Assembly (NCBI RefSeq): GCF_002776525.5
Contig: NC_045452.1
Span: 24,625,581 to 24,689,580 of the forward strand
Direction of reading: 5' to 3'
Length of the DNA: 64,000 nt
Origin: Piliocolobus tephrosceles
Taxonomy: Eukaryota; Chordata; Mammalia; Primates; Cercopithecidae
Numbering within the stretch: position 1 is the stretch's first letter; every line of letters starts with the position of its first letter. A program made the translations under genes and the position numbers. The notes beneath the pieces are model-generated. The model was not told where the DNA came from. It ran no database searches and saw only the letters and a program-made list of their open reading frames with translations. Shown piece by piece: positions 1 to 10,818 of the stretch.

Positions 1-490
1 AAAAAAAAAAAAAAAAAAAAAAAAGGACAACCAGCAGCCCTCGGGGCTGCTCTATGGAGCAGCCATTCTTTATTCCTTTACTTTTTTTTTCTCTTCAGGA
101 GTCTCACTCTGTTGCCCCAGGCTAGAGTGCAGTAGAGAGATCTCAGCTCACTGCAACCTCTGCCTCCCAGGTTCAAGCAATTCTCCTGCCTCAGCCTCCT
201 GAGTAGCTGGGATTACAAGCGTGCATCACCATGCCCGGCTCATTTTTGTATTTTTACTAGAGACGCAGTTTCACCATGTTCGCCAGGCTGCTCTCGAACT
301 CCTGACCTCAAGTGATCCTCCAGCCACAGCCTCCCCAAGTGCAGGGATTACAGGCGTGAGCCATTGTGCTCAGCTCCTTTCCTTTCTTAATAAATTTGCT
401 TTCACTTTATGGACTCGCCCTGAATTCTTTCTTTCGGGAGATCCAAGAACCCTCTCTTGTGTCTGGATCGGGACCCCTTTCCTGTTAACA
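1..490 (+). mobile_element. Retroviral LTR 3' part, split by an Alu
   Basis: Bases 1-24 are a poly(A) tract, probably the tail of an element to the left. Bases 25-79 and 375-490 read together as a typical LTR R-U5 region (ttctttattcctttac, then cttaataaatttgctttcactttatggactcgccc, ending gttaaca). A reverse-oriented Alu at 80-374 interrupts it. I do not name the LTR family; it looks like a class I endogenous retrovirus. Confidence 0.55.
80..374 (-). mobile_element. Alu (S/J type)
   Basis: T-rich tail at the left, then the complement of Alu from gagtctcactctgttgcc to the 5' end. It lies inside the LTR and produced a spurious 98-codon frame. Confidence 0.9.
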
Positions 491-921
491 GTTTCAACCC
501 CCTTTTTGGTCTCTTAAACCTGACCAGGCTCCCCATATGAAACATTCAGGGTCTAGTCCTCACTTGAGCTTAGTTCAACCCTTGAAGCAGGTGAGCTGCA
601 GCTTACTGTTCGTGGCCAGCAGATGAAGGGACTGGAGTTAGGGGGGTTGCGGGGTCAAGAGCTGTAATCACTGATGTGAGGCAGAGTGATTCACAGCACA
701 AAAGGCACACAGGTTTATGAGGGGGTGCATACACGGGAGCCTTCACAATGAAGACCCAACCTCCCAGTGTGGCACAGAAACTTCCAAACCATCTTGAGGT
801 TGCAGAAAGAATGGGGGCTTAGATCCTGGTAAAACAGGGGAAGGGAGGGGAAGAGAGGAATTCTGTTGTGGGGCAATAAATGACTGCCAGGGAGAAGGAT
901 TAAACGGGAAACGGATATTAC
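491..921. other. Non-Alu sequence, no gene seen
   Basis: Begins with LTR-adjacent sequence (gtttcaaccccctttttggtctc), possibly the internal start of a provirus. I see no exon or RNA gene. Confidence 0.4.
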
Positions 922-1361
922 TTTTTTTTTTTTTTTGAGAGGGAGTCTCGCTCTGTCGCCCAGGCTGGAATGCAGTGGCCCGATCTCGGCTCACTACAAG
1001 CTCCGCCTCCCAGGTTCACGCCATTCTCCTGCCTCAGCCTCCCGAGTAGCTGGGACTACAGGCGCCCGCCATCTCGCCCGGCTAGTTTTTTGTATTTTTA
1101 GTAGAGACGGGGTTTCACCGTGTAGACCAGGATGGTCTCGATCTCCTGACCTCGTGATCCACCCGTCTCGGCCTCCCAAAGTGCTGGGATTACGGGCTTG
1201 GGCCACCGGCCCCGGCCTCCTTTTTTTTTTTAGCATATTAGTAGAGACAGAGTTTCACCATGTTGGCCAGGATGGTCTCGCCAGGAGATCTCCCGACCTC
1301 GTGATCCGCCCACCTCAGCCTCCCAAAGTGCTGAGATTATAGGCGTGAGGCACCCAGCCTC
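922..1361 (-). mobile_element. AluY (922-1218) plus adjoining partial Alu (1219-1361)
   Basis: The first element is full length with young-type sequence (gatctcggctcactacaagctccgcc). The second is a 5' half joined to a T-run and begins at agcatattagtagagacagag, so the outer Alu was probably split by the younger one. Confidence 0.85.
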
Positions 1362-1440
1362 AGAGATTAATTTCTAAATCATTCTCTTTAGAATTTCAAC
1401 AACCCCTGGAGACAGTCATTGTCTTGGAAAGAATGTGTTC

Positions 1441-1590
1441 AGGGGGTGGGAGAGGTGGCTCACCCCTGTAATCCCAGCTACTCAGGAGGCTGAGGCAGGA
1501 GAATCGCTTGAACCCAGGAGGTGGAGGTTGCAGTGGGCTGAGATCGCATCACTGCACTCCAGCCTGGGCGACAGAGTGACACTCTGGCTT

Positions 1591-1622
<32 letters not shown>

Positions 1623-1632
1623 AGAAAAAAGA
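1441..1632 (+). mobile_element. Partial Alu with A-rich tail
   Basis: A short 5' segment jumps directly into the right-arm 'taatcccagctactcaggaggc' sequence, so the left-arm middle is deleted. The tail is A-rich with aaaag units to about 1632. Confidence 0.85.
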
Positions 1633-1686
1633 ATTTGTTCAGGTGTGGCTGCATTTTTGGATAATGACATAACAGGGAGGGAAAAG

Positions 1687-2157
1687 TGTCAGGCCTCTGA
1701 GCCCAAGCTAAGCCATCATATCCCCTGTGACCTGCACGTACACATCCAGATGGCCTGAAGCAACTGAAGATCCACAAAAGAAGTGAAAATAGCCTTAACT
1801 AATGACATTCCACCATTGTGATTTGTTTCTGCCCTACCCTAACTGATCCAGGTACTTTGTCATCTCCCCACCCTTAAGAAGGTTCTTTGTAATCTCTCCA
1901 CCCTTGAGAAGGTTCTTTGTAATTCTCCCCACCTTTGAGAATGTACTTTGTGAGATCCACCCCCTGCCCGCAAAACATTGCTCCTAACTCCACCGCCTAT
2001 CCCAAACCTATGAGAACCAACGACAATCCCACCACCCTTTGCTGACTCTCTTTTCAGACTCAGCCAGCCTGCACCCAGGTGAAATATGAAATAAACAGCC
2101 TTGTCGCTCACACAAAAGCCTGTTTGGTGGTCTCTTCACACAGGGACGCGCGTGACA
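1687..2157 (+). mobile_element. Solo LTR7 (HERV-H long terminal repeat)
   Basis: Starts tgtcaggcctctgagcccaa and ends gacgcgcgtgaca, flanked by the 5-bp direct repeat aaaag (1682-1686 and 2158-2162). The body matches my memory of the LTR7 consensus, including aataaacagcc as a poly(A) signal near 2090. A unit of about 31 bp (ccacccttaagaaggttctttgtaa) is repeated about three times at 1857-1945. No internal retroviral sequence follows, so this is a recombined solo LTR. LTR7 variants act as promoters in primate pluripotent cells (literature knowledge); activity here is unknown. Confidence 0.92.
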
Positions 2158-2254
2158 AAAAGAACAGCTGTTCTCCTTGGCGGGTGAGTCCCACCTTTAG
2201 GTAGACTGGGGAAAAGTCTCTTCCTGCATTGCCGATCTCTCAGGGTTGTTAATT

Positions 2255-2551
2255 TCATTTATTTATTTATTTTATTTTTTTGAGACTGAGTCTTGCTCTG
2301 TCGCCCAGGCTGGAGTGCAGTGGCACAAGCTCCGCCCCCCGGGTTCACGCCATTCTCCTGCCTCATCCTCCCGTGTAACTGGGACTATAGGCGCCCGCCA
2401 CCACGCCTGGCTTTTTTCTTTTTTTGTAGTTTTAGTAGAGACGGGGTTTCACCGTGTTAGCTGGGATGGTCTCGATCTCCTGACCTCGTGATCCGCCTGT
2501 CTCAGCCTCCCAAAGTGCTGGGATTACAGGCGTGAGCCACCGCGCCCGGCC
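2255..2551 (-). mobile_element. AluY
   Basis: A full-length complement Alu with an imperfect (TTTA)n tail and a young 'acaagctccgccccccgggttcacgcc' region. It ends ccgcgcccggcc. Confidence 0.92.
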
Positions 2552-4368
2552 TGCCTACGGGTTTTTAATTCAAATGCTCATTATAGCAGGGAGCCATATT
2601 TTGGGGTGTGATATTTTGATTTCCTTCAGTGGGGACGTCACAACTAGGACCCTCCTCCTACCTGGCTCCTCCAGCTTGGGCAAGAAGTTTTGCAGGGTGT
2701 GGGCTGATGCCAGGGAGTCCGGAAGCTGGAAAGGCAATTGGTTTATATAGGGGGTCAGGGTGGAGAGGGCACACTGGGCAGAGGGAACAGCTTGTACAAA
2801 GGCCGGGAGGTAGGAGAGTGCGGGGAAAGAGGCTGAGTTTGATTTTGGCATGTCGTACTAAGGTGTCTTGAGCAACCTCCAGGCAGAGGCCTGGGCCAGT
2901 GACAAGGATTTAGGTGGCTGTGATTGGCCTGCGAGGTCCCCAGAGGAGGAGAGGAAAAGAAGGGATGAGAGGCCAGGACAGAGTCTTGAGGGGGAGGAGA
3001 GTATGGGGCAGCATCAGGCCCTGGCAGGATTTAGGAAGATGACGACTGAGTGTGTCTCTCAGGCTCGGGGACACGTAGGTCTTTGGCCTCCTTGTGGGGG
3101 TAGTGGTGGGGGCGGTTTCAGTGGGCAGCATGGAGAGACCAGACCTCGGCAGGAGAGACAGCAGGTGTAGACCACTCTCCTGAGAAGCTTGCATGGCCTG
3201 GAGCCCGGGGTGACAGGGCCCAGGTTTTTCCTGTTTGTTTTGTTTCAACGTGTAAACATCCTTGCAACTAAGAGAATCAGGATTCTCTTAGTTGCAAATT
3301 TCAGAAATCCACTTCAACATTCACTCAGCCACAAAGAGGATTCACTGGCTTGTGGAGTTGGGAAGATTCCAAACCGAAAATTGGGACAAGCAGGAATACC
3401 CCAAAGCTAGTGCCCCAGTGCCTCCACCACTCTCTTCCTGTCCACTCCTTATCTCTTTTCTTGACAGGCTGGCTCTCCGCGGCACTGGGAAGACAAAAAT
3501 TCTCTTCTGCATCTCGTTTGCAAAATCCCAACTCTGGGCTCTGATTGGTTCTCCTTGAGCCAATCAGCTCGGTACAAGGTCTGGACTCGGATTGGTTGCC
3601 CCGGGTCTGCTGGCTCTCGCGCTCTGGGTAGGGGCTCCTGCAAGTCCTGAGTAGCGAAGTGCTGTGTGGGTCAGAGCATCCTCTCTCCTAGGGTCCTGGG
3701 AGGACCATACAGGCCCAGCAGTGGCCATCCTGGGTGGCAGGAGATTGAAAATCTGTGAGGGTCTGGGGCAGGGGACATTCAGACTGGACTTGGGCTGGGC
3801 TGGGGGACTGAGCACCCTCTGTCATGGGTTCCAACCCCCATCCCCAGAGGACAGACGCTTCATTTTTCAGTTTTGTCTGTGGCTTAGGGGGATTCCAGCC
3901 CTGCCCCCGACCTGCGCCTTCTCATCTCCCCCGCCAGGGGATCAGCAGTGGGTGGGGGTGGGGAGAAGCACCTGGGGGCCTCCTAGTGATTCAATCTTCC
4001 GAGCCTGAGGCAAGAGGACTCTGGTGGGGAGGAGGGCTGGCATTTGGAGCAGAGCCCAGGCTCAGCCCCGGGGACAGCCCATGGCGGCCCCTTTGGCCTC
4101 TCCCTCTGGGGGCCTCTATTCTTTCCATTGTTTGGCCTCTGTTTGCCCTTAAGTTACCTAGGAAATTTGCTTTGGGGGAGATTCCAGCTGATCTCAGCTG
4201 AACCCAGAGAACACTCACTTCAGCCTGGCAGTCTGGTCCTTGGAACATCCCTGGAGGCCGGGTGGGGCCTTGGCAAGGCCTGGAGCCTGAGAGGGAAGCC
4301 AGGAAGTGGAGGGGAGGACGTGGAGTAGGAAAGAGGATGAAATGTTAATAGCAATAAAGAGACACAGA
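2552..4368. other. Alu-free region; ancient repeat at about 3255-3600, otherwise no gene seen
   Basis: From about 3255 the sequence (gcaactaagagaatcag, then cagaaatccacttcaacattc) resembles an old medium-reiterated repeat whose family I cannot name. At 3541-3592 there are three CCAAT-box cores (attgg, ccaat, attgg) in 50 bp, a feature of the same repeat. The rest is GC-rich, purine-rich sequence with several broken frames. I found no conserved protein. Confidence 0.5.
3262..3297. repeat. Perfect inverted repeat, 17-bp arms, 2-bp spacer
   Basis: ttgcaactaagagaatc, spacer ag, then its exact reverse complement gattctcttagttgcaa. It lies at the edge of an ancient repeat. Confidence 0.95.
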
Positions 4369-4895
4369 GGCTGGGCGCCCTGGCTGACGCCTGTAATCCC
4401 CGCACTTTGGGAGGTCGGGCGGGAGGATCACTTGAGGCCAGAAGTTTGAGACTAGCCTGAGCAACATAGTGAGACTTTGTCTCTAAAAAAAAAATTAAAA
4501 AATAAAGGCCGGACACGGTGACTCACGCCTGTAATCCCAGCACTTTGGGAGGCCAAGGTGGGTGGATCACGAGGTCAGGAGATCGAGACCATCCTGACCA
4601 ACATGGTGAAACCCCATCTATACTAAAATACAAAAAATTAGCGGGGCGTGGTGGCGGGTACCTGTAGTCCCAACTACTCCGGAGGCTGAGGCAGAATTGC
4701 TTGAACTAGGGAGAGGGCGGTTGCAGTGAGCCGAGATCGCGCCACCGCACTACAGCCTGGGCGACAGAGCGAGACTCCATCTCAAAATAAATAAATAAAA
4801 TTAAAACATAAAATACAAAATTAGACGGGCACGGTGGTGCATGCCTGTAGTTCCAGTGGGAGGCTCGCTTGAGCTGGGGAGGTCGAGGCTGCCGA
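4369..4895 (+). mobile_element. Three plus-strand Alu pieces in tandem
   Basis: 4369-4506 is a left-arm piece ending in an A-run. 4507-about 4807 is a full AluY-type copy ending in (aaat)n. About 4808-4895 is a right-arm scrap (acaaaattagacgggcacgg). Confidence 0.85.
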
Positions 4896-5028
4896 GGCTG
4901 CCAAAGCAGCTCCATCTTGGACGCTAATCCGCCATGTTGACTTCTGAATAATCCCAGTTCAGGGAGGCCTCTAAGATTTCCAGTTTGGTCAGGCGCGGTG
5001 GCTCAGCCCTGTAATCCCAGCACTTTGG

Positions 5029-5444
5029 TGATTCTCCCCGGGACCTGAAAGCTTGAAGGGATGAGTAACTCCTCCCTTCTCAGGCCCAGTCCCAAGGCGC
5101 AAGACTACTTGTGGCAGCAGCCTGCCCAGCAAGATGGCAGAAGCAGGAAGAGAGCCAGTCGGAAAACACCTACCGTGGCTGGAAGACACTTACTCTGGCC
5201 GGAAGACACATACCCGCTGAGAGCTAGAGGGAGGCCGTCCGGGTACTAGGTGGCAGTGACGTCAGACTGGGGCGCTTCCTGTTTACAGGAGACTAAAACC
5301 CTGCCCCGTCCTCACTTGGTGCTGACGCCATTTTAGGCCTCAGCCTGCCTGCATCCAATCGCTAATTATAACAGCGTGTTTGCTCTGCATTGCCTCGTGT
5401 TGTCTATTGGCTCTCGGGTTTGGAACCCATAGGAGAACTTTTAA
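5029..5444 (+). mobile_element. Solo LTR inserted into an Alu
   Basis: A 416-bp non-Alu block starts tgattctccccgggacctg and ends ggagaacttttaa, flanked by tttgg on both sides (5024-5028, 5445-5449), a 5-bp target duplication within Alu sequence. It contains the TATA-like actaaaaccctgccccg and a typical U5 (gtttgctctgcattgcctcg). The 3' terminus aa departs from the usual CA. The family is not recognised with certainty. Confidence 0.7.
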
Positions 5445-5526
5445 TTTGGGAGGCCGAGGCGGGTGGATCACCTGAGGTCAGGAGTTGGACATCAGCCTGG
5501 GCAACATGGTGAAACCCCGTCTCTAC

Positions 5527-5824
5527 TATTTTATTTCTTTTTTGAGACGGAGTCTCTCCATCACACAGACTGGAGTGCAGTGGCGCCATCTCGGCTCACT
5601 GCAACCCCCGCCTCCCAGATTCAGGCGATTCTCCTGCCTCAGCCTCCTGAGCAGGTGGGATTACAGGCACGCACCACCATGCCCAGCTAATTTTTGTACT
5701 TTTAGGAGAGATGGGGTTTCACCATGTTTGCCAGGCTGATCTCAAACTCCTGACCTCAAGTGATCCGCCCTCCTTGGCCTCCCAAAGTGCTGGCATTACA
5801 GGCATGAGCTACCGCGCCTGGCCC
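5527..5824 (-). mobile_element. Alu nested in an Alu
   Basis: A complement Alu with T-rich tail (tattttatttcttttttgagacgg) to cgcgcctggcccc; the host Alu resumes with tgtctactaaaaatac. Confidence 0.88.
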
Positions 5825-6395
5825 CTTGTCTACTAAAAATACAAAAATAAGTCGGGCGTGGTGGCCTGTGCCTGCTACTCAGGAGGCTGAGGCAGGAGAG
5901 TCCCTTGAAACCTGGTGGCAGAGGTTGCAGTGAGCCGAGATCGTGTCACTGCACTCCAGCCCGGGTGACAAAGTGAGACTTCGACTCAAAAACAGAAAGA
6001 TTTCCAGTTTCTCTATTGTTCCTTGTGTAAGAGCACATACTTACTGTAAATCCTGCCCTAAGGTCAAACAACCTTAATGTTATCATACTTCAAGTGTCCT
6101 GCTCGCTCCTCTGACTCACCCTTTCCCAGGCTATGAGTCTGGGAGTGAGAATGTGGGGATCCACTGTCTTGTCTCGCTGCCTTAGAGGCAGACATGGCTT
6201 CTGTTCATAAGGCCCTATTAAATGTTTTTTCCTGAGAAGCCAGATTTGTCAGCCTCTTTCTTCAGCCTCTTAGCTTCCTCAGACTTTGGGGGCATGTTTG
6301 TCTAGACCTGCCCACCACCCACCAGGGGACGTTCACAGAGTCTAATCTTGAGTCCTAGGAGGGGAGGGAGGAGAGGCAGCAAATAAAGAGCTAAT

Positions 6396-7100
6396 GGCCA
6401 GGCATGGTGGCTCACACTTGTAATACCAGCACTTTGGCAGCCTGAGGCAGGCGGGGATCGCCTGAGGTCAGGAGTTCGAGACCAGCCTGGCCAACATGGT
6501 GAAACCCCAGCTCTACCAAAAAGTACAAAAATTAGCTAGTATGGTAGCGGGTGTCTGTAATCCCAGCTACTTGGGAGGCTGGGGCAGGAGAATTGCTCGA
6601 ACCCGGGAGGTAGAGGTTGCAGTGGGCTGAGATCACACCACTGCACTCCAGCCTGGGTAACGGAGACACCATTTCAAAAAAATAAAAAACCCGAATTAGC
6701 CAGTGTAGTGACACATGCCTGTAATCCCAGCTACTTGGGAGGTTGAGGCAGGAGAATTGCTTGAACCTCAGGCAACAGGAGCTAAACTCCCTCTCAAAAA
6801 AAGCTGCTGGGGGTGGTGGCTCTTGCCTGTAATCTCAGCACTTTGGGAGGCTGAGGCGGGCAGATCACAAGGTCAGGAGTTTGAGACCAGCCTGGCCAAT
6901 ATGGTGAAACCCCATCTCTACTAAAAATACAAAAATTAGCTGGGCGTGGTGGCAGGTGCCTGTAGTCCCAGCTACTCGGGAGGCTGAGGCAGGAGGATTG
7001 CTTGAACCCAGGAGGCAGAGGTTGTGGTGAGCGGAGATCTCACCACTGTACTCCAGCTTGGAGACAGAGTGAGACTCTGCCTCTCAAAAAAAAAAAAAAG
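6396..7100 (+). mobile_element. Three plus-strand Alus in tandem
   Basis: About 6396-6690 is a full AluS-type copy. About 6691-6805 is a right-arm piece. 6806-7100 is a full copy ending in a pure A-run. All are collinear with Alu. Confidence 0.88.
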
Positions 7101-7433
7101 CTAATGACTGAGAATTTTCTAGAAATGGTGCAAGTCAGGAATCTATAAACATAGAATCACAACGTACATTGAGCAGGATAAATAAAAATAATTTAAACCT
7201 AGGTATGCTTTTGGAAAGCTGCAGATCGTGGCAGCGAGATGAATGGGAGACGTTTTTTTTTTTTGAGACAGGCTCCATCGCCCAGGCTGGAATACAGTGG
7301 CATGATTTCCACTTACTGCAGCCTCTGCCTCTGGGGCTCAAGCAATCCTCCCACTTCAGCCTCCCCAGTAGCTGCGACTACAGGCACGTGTCACCACGCC
7401 TGACTAAGTCTTTTGTATTTTTAGTAGAGACAG

Positions 7434-8095
7434 TGAGGCAGGAAAATAGGGTCTGGAGGCAGGGCACGTAAGGCCAATTCACACTTCAACTATGACAGGA
7501 AATATCCTCTCCACAGGGCATAGGCCAAGTAGATAACCTTGTAACTTTACTTCATCCTCTTCATTTACATAGGGCATACTCTAAGTAACCAATGGAATCT
7601 TTTTTTTTTTTTTTTTGAGACGGAGTCTGGCTCTGTCGCCCAGGCTGGAGTGCAGTGGCTGGATCTCAGCTCACTACAAGCTCCGCCTCCCGGGTTCACG
7701 CCATTCTCCTGCCTCAGCCTCCTGAGTAGCTGGGACTACAGGCGCCCGCCACCTCGCCCAGCTAGTTTTTTGTATTTTTTAGTAGAGACGGGGTTTCACC
7801 GTGTTAGCCAGGATGGTCTCAATCTCCTGACCTCGTGATCCGCCTGTCTCGGCCTCCCAAAGTGCTGGGATTATAGGCTTGAGCCACCGCGCCCGGCCAA
7901 CCAATGGAATCTTTTAGACGGTATTTAAATTCCCAAAAATTCTGTAACGGGGCCTTTGAGCCCCTATGCTCAGGACAGCTCCCACACTGCAGAGTGTATT
8001 TTCATTTTCAAGAAATCCCTTTATTTCTTCCTTGCTTTGTTTGTGCATTTTGTCCAATTCTTTGCTCAAGATGCCAAGAACCTCCACCAGTGACA
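7434..8095 (+). mobile_element. Solo LTR inserted in an Alu and itself hit by an AluY
   Basis: Starts tgaggcaggaaaataggg and ends ccaccagtgaca, with 4-bp flanks acag/acgg in the host Alu (7430-7433, 8096-8099; one mismatch), typical of class I endogenous retroviruses. It contains a promoter-like ggtatttaaattcccaa and a poly(A)-like ttcaagaaatccc (AATAAA lost). The AluY at 7605-7898 lies inside. Family not named with confidence. Confidence 0.7.
7605..7898 (-). mobile_element. Young AluY (AluYRa-like) inside the LTR
   Basis: A full-length complement copy with the 17-bp target duplication aaccaatggaatctttt (7587-7603, 7899-7915). It carries the 'ctcactacaagctccgcc', 'agctagttttttgtattttt' and 'ggcttgagcc' features typical of Old World monkey AluYRa. 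Confidence 0.92.
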
Positions 8096-8204
8096 ACGGG
8101 GTTTTACCATGTTGCCCAGGCTGGCCTCGAATTCCCGAACTCAAGCAATCTGCTAGCCTCAGCCTCCCAAAGTGTTGGGATTACAGGCATGAGCCACCAT
8201 AACT

Positions 8205-8494
8205 GGAGTCTTGAGATGGAGTCTTGCTCTGTCACCCAGGCTAGAGTGCAGTGGTGTGATCTCGTCTCACTGCAACCTCCACCTCCCAAGTTCAAGCAAT
8301 TCTCCTGCATCAGTCTCCCAAGTAGCTGGGATTACAGGCACACACCACCACGCCCGGCTAATTTTTGTATTTTTTAGTACAGACAGGTTTCACCATGTTG
8401 GCCAGGCAGGTTTCAAACTCCAGACCTCGTAATCCGCCCGCCTCAGCCTCCCAAAGTGCTGGGATTACAGGCATGAGCCACTGCGCCCGGCCAA
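8205..8494 (-). mobile_element. Alu (S type)
   Basis: A complement copy from gtcttgagatggagtcttgc to gcgcccggcc with almost no T-tail. Confidence 0.88.
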
Positions 8495-9508
8495 TTAAAA
8501 AAAAAAACCTAGTAGAGGACAATAGGGAGGATTTCAATGACAATGGAAGCTGGAAGACAGTGGAGTAATGTTTCCAAAATGTGAGGATAAAATATTAATT
8601 TGTAATGTGTACCAAGGAAAACATCTTTTAAGAAGAAAGCTGAAATATAGCATTTTCCAAAAAACAAGATGTAAAGATTTTATTATACTCATTAACAGGA
8701 ACTGCCGGGCCTGTGACCCCAGCACTTTGGGAGGCTAAGGTGGGCGGGTCACCTGAGGTCACGGGTTTGAGACCAGAGACCAGCCTGGCCAACATGGTGA
8801 AACCCCGTTTCTACTAAAAGTACAAAAATTAGCTGGGCCTGCAGTGTACAATACAAAATGGTCCCTGCTGACACTCTTCTTGTCTAGACCTCTAGGGTGT
8901 GACTTTCCTGGGCCTAGCGTTTGGCTAAGGCTGGTGTCATAGGACTGACATGTTTGCATGCCCGTTGCTCAGTAGCAGACCAGGACATTGAGACAGCAGG
9001 GTTTGCAGCAAAGAAAGAGTTTAATGATTGCAGAGCACAGAGCAAGGAATTGGGAGGAGACCTCAAATCCACCTCTGGAGGAGTTCCGGGCTGAGGCTTT
9101 TACGGGGATCCTATAAAGAAGTCAAGGGGGTTGGAAAACTGGAGCCGTTGATTGGTGGGGACACGGAGATGAATTCATCAGGATGTGGAAACGGCTTTTT
9201 TTTTTTTTTTTCCCGTGAGTCAGTTCTTTGTGGGATCTTTCAGACTAGCTGGCGTCAGTAGTTTCATCCGGATGCAGGACCTAAAAGAATATCTCAAATG
9301 CAAAAGTTAACGTTTCATGATGTACAAGTGGCTATCTACAGAGCAGTTAAGGGGTGTTATCATCCTGAGACAGGGTCTGTGTGATTCTGAGGCCACAGGC
9401 ACTGCATGGCCGTGAGGCAGCTGTCAGAGAGCAGGCTGCCCTCACAGCTCATGCTGAGTAGCTTGCAAGCTTGGCTTGTTTCCATTTTTCCCTCCTCTTC
9501 CCTGATTA
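8495..9508. other. Alu scrap plus possible retroviral repeat; no gene
   Basis: About 8700-8838 is a plus-strand left-arm Alu scrap. About 8960-9450 (gtttgcagcaaagaaagagtttaatga) resembles an antisense endogenous-retrovirus-type repeat, with a T15 run at 9198-9212. No intact frame with recognisable homology. Confidence 0.4.
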
Positions 9509-9820
9509 CTTTTTTTTTTTTTTTTTTTTTTTGAGATGGAGTCTCGCTCTTGTCGCCCAGCTTGGAGTGCAGTGGTGCAATCTCAGCTCACTGCAACCTC
9601 CGCTTCTCGGTTCAAGTAATTCTCCTTCCTCAGCCTCCCGAGTAGCTGTGGCGCCTGTAAAGGTGCCCATCACCACAGCCAGCTAATTTTTGTGTTTTTA
9701 ATAGAGACAGGGTTTTGCCATGTTGACCAGGCTGGTCTCAAACTCCTAATCTCAAGTGATCTGCCTGCCTCAGCCTCCCAAAGTGCTGGGATGACGTGCA
9801 TGAGCCACTGTACCCGGACC
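9509..9820 (-). mobile_element. Alu (S type)
   Basis: Long T-tail, then a complement Alu to cactgtacccggacc. A rearranged right-arm section (agctgtggcgcctgtaaaggtgcc) is seen. Confidence 0.88.
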
Positions 9821-9841
9821 CTGTTTAATTTTATAAATTTT

Positions 9842-10138
9842 TTTTTTTTTTTTTTTGAGACAGAGTCTCGCTCTGTTGCCCGGGCTGGAGTGCAGTGGCC
9901 AGATCTCAGCTCACTGTAAGCTCCGCCTCCCAGGTTCCCGCCATTCTCCTGCCTCAGCCTCCCGAGTAGCTGGGACTACAGGCGCCCGCCACCTCGCCCG
10001 GCTAGTTTTTTGTATTTTTTAGTAGAGACGGGGTTTCACTGTGTTAGCCAGGATGGTCTCGATCTGCTGACCTCGTGATCCGCCCGTCTTGGCCTCCCAA
10101 AGTGCTGGGATTACAGGCTTGAGCCACCGCGCCCGGCC
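9842..10138 (-). mobile_element. Young AluY (AluYRa-like)
   Basis: Full length, with the perfect 15-bp duplication aattttataaatttt (9827-9841, 10139-10153). It has the diagnostic 'ggctagttttttgtatttttt' and 'ggcttgagcc' forms. Confidence 0.93.
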
Positions 10139-10153
10139 AATTTTATAAATTTT

Positions 10154-10818
10154 ATAAGGACAGTTTCCCTGGGATTCCTGTCTCCAGGGTTTGGCTATCG
10201 TGGCCTCCCCTGCAGCCACCTGCAAGATCCCAGGGTCCTGCCATCTGAGGCTAGGAGGGGCCTCATCCCTTCCCAGGCTTAGGTGGGGAGGCTGCCAACC
10301 CCTCCCGTCCGCCTGCACCTGCCTCTAACCCACTGCCCTCCTGCTTGCCCCAGCCTAATCCTCTCAGGGGGCTCCAGTTTCTGTCACTCCAGGGTGTGTG
10401 GGTGCTGGCCAGGGAGGCTATGATCTAGTTGCCTGCTCTGTCTGCTTTCCCTGAGACAAGAGAGCCGAAGGCCTGGCCTGTTTGTTGGGATGGGAAAGAG
10501 AGAGGCCCCCCAGCAATGAGAAGCGCTTGGTTAGCATCCCAGTCAGCACCGGCCGCTCCAGGCGACTGCGCTTTGCAGCCTGCAGGATGCAGGCTGAGGG
10601 ACTCAAAGAGGACATTCTGTGCCCTCCCCAGGGGCACCACCCTCTCCTGGCAGCTACGGATCCACTCTGCCTAGCCATGTAGGCCTGGTGGCTGGCTCTT
10701 AACCTCCCATGCCAGGTGGGGGTGCCCCTGTAGTACTGTCCATCCTCAGGCTGGCTGCTCCCACTCCCATGGTCCCTGTGTTCCCAGCCTCACCACTGGC
10801 AGAAAAACTAAGCATCAC
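10154..10818. other. GC-rich non-repeat region, no gene recognised
   Basis: The only frames (about 60-86 codons) overlap on both strands and show no family motif or splice structure. Treated as intergenic. Confidence 0.4.

Larger units (their letters stand above)
4987..5996 (+). mobile_element. Alu, interrupted by an LTR and by an inverted Alu
   Basis: Alu pieces at 4987-5028, 5445-5526 and about 5825-5996 are collinear parts of one plus-strand Alu. It has a perfect 14-bp target-site duplication, aagatttccagttt. The first interruption is the LTR at 5029-5444, the second a reverse Alu at about 5527-5824. Confidence 0.85.
4896..6290 (+). mobile_element. Outer LTR-like element split by an Alu
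   Basis: 4896-4986 and 5997-about 6290 form one element (tccatcttggacgctaatccgccatg; then ttccttgtgtaagagcacatac and tgtcttgtctcgctgcc) interrupted by the 4987-5996 insertion. The 14-bp sequence aagatttccagttt occurs on both sides (4973-4986, 5997-6010). Style suggests a class I retroviral LTR; family not named. Confidence 0.5.
7254..8204 (-). mobile_element. Alu split by a retroviral LTR
   Basis: Pieces 7254-7433 and 8096-8204 together give one complement Alu; the break falls at agtagagacag and resumes acggggttttaccatg. The insert at 7434-8095 is the LTR described next. Confidence 0.85.

Noticed and set aside
3541..3600. Cluster of CCAAT boxes as a promoter
   Set aside because: No TATA, CpG island or downstream gene; the motifs fall inside an ancient repeat.
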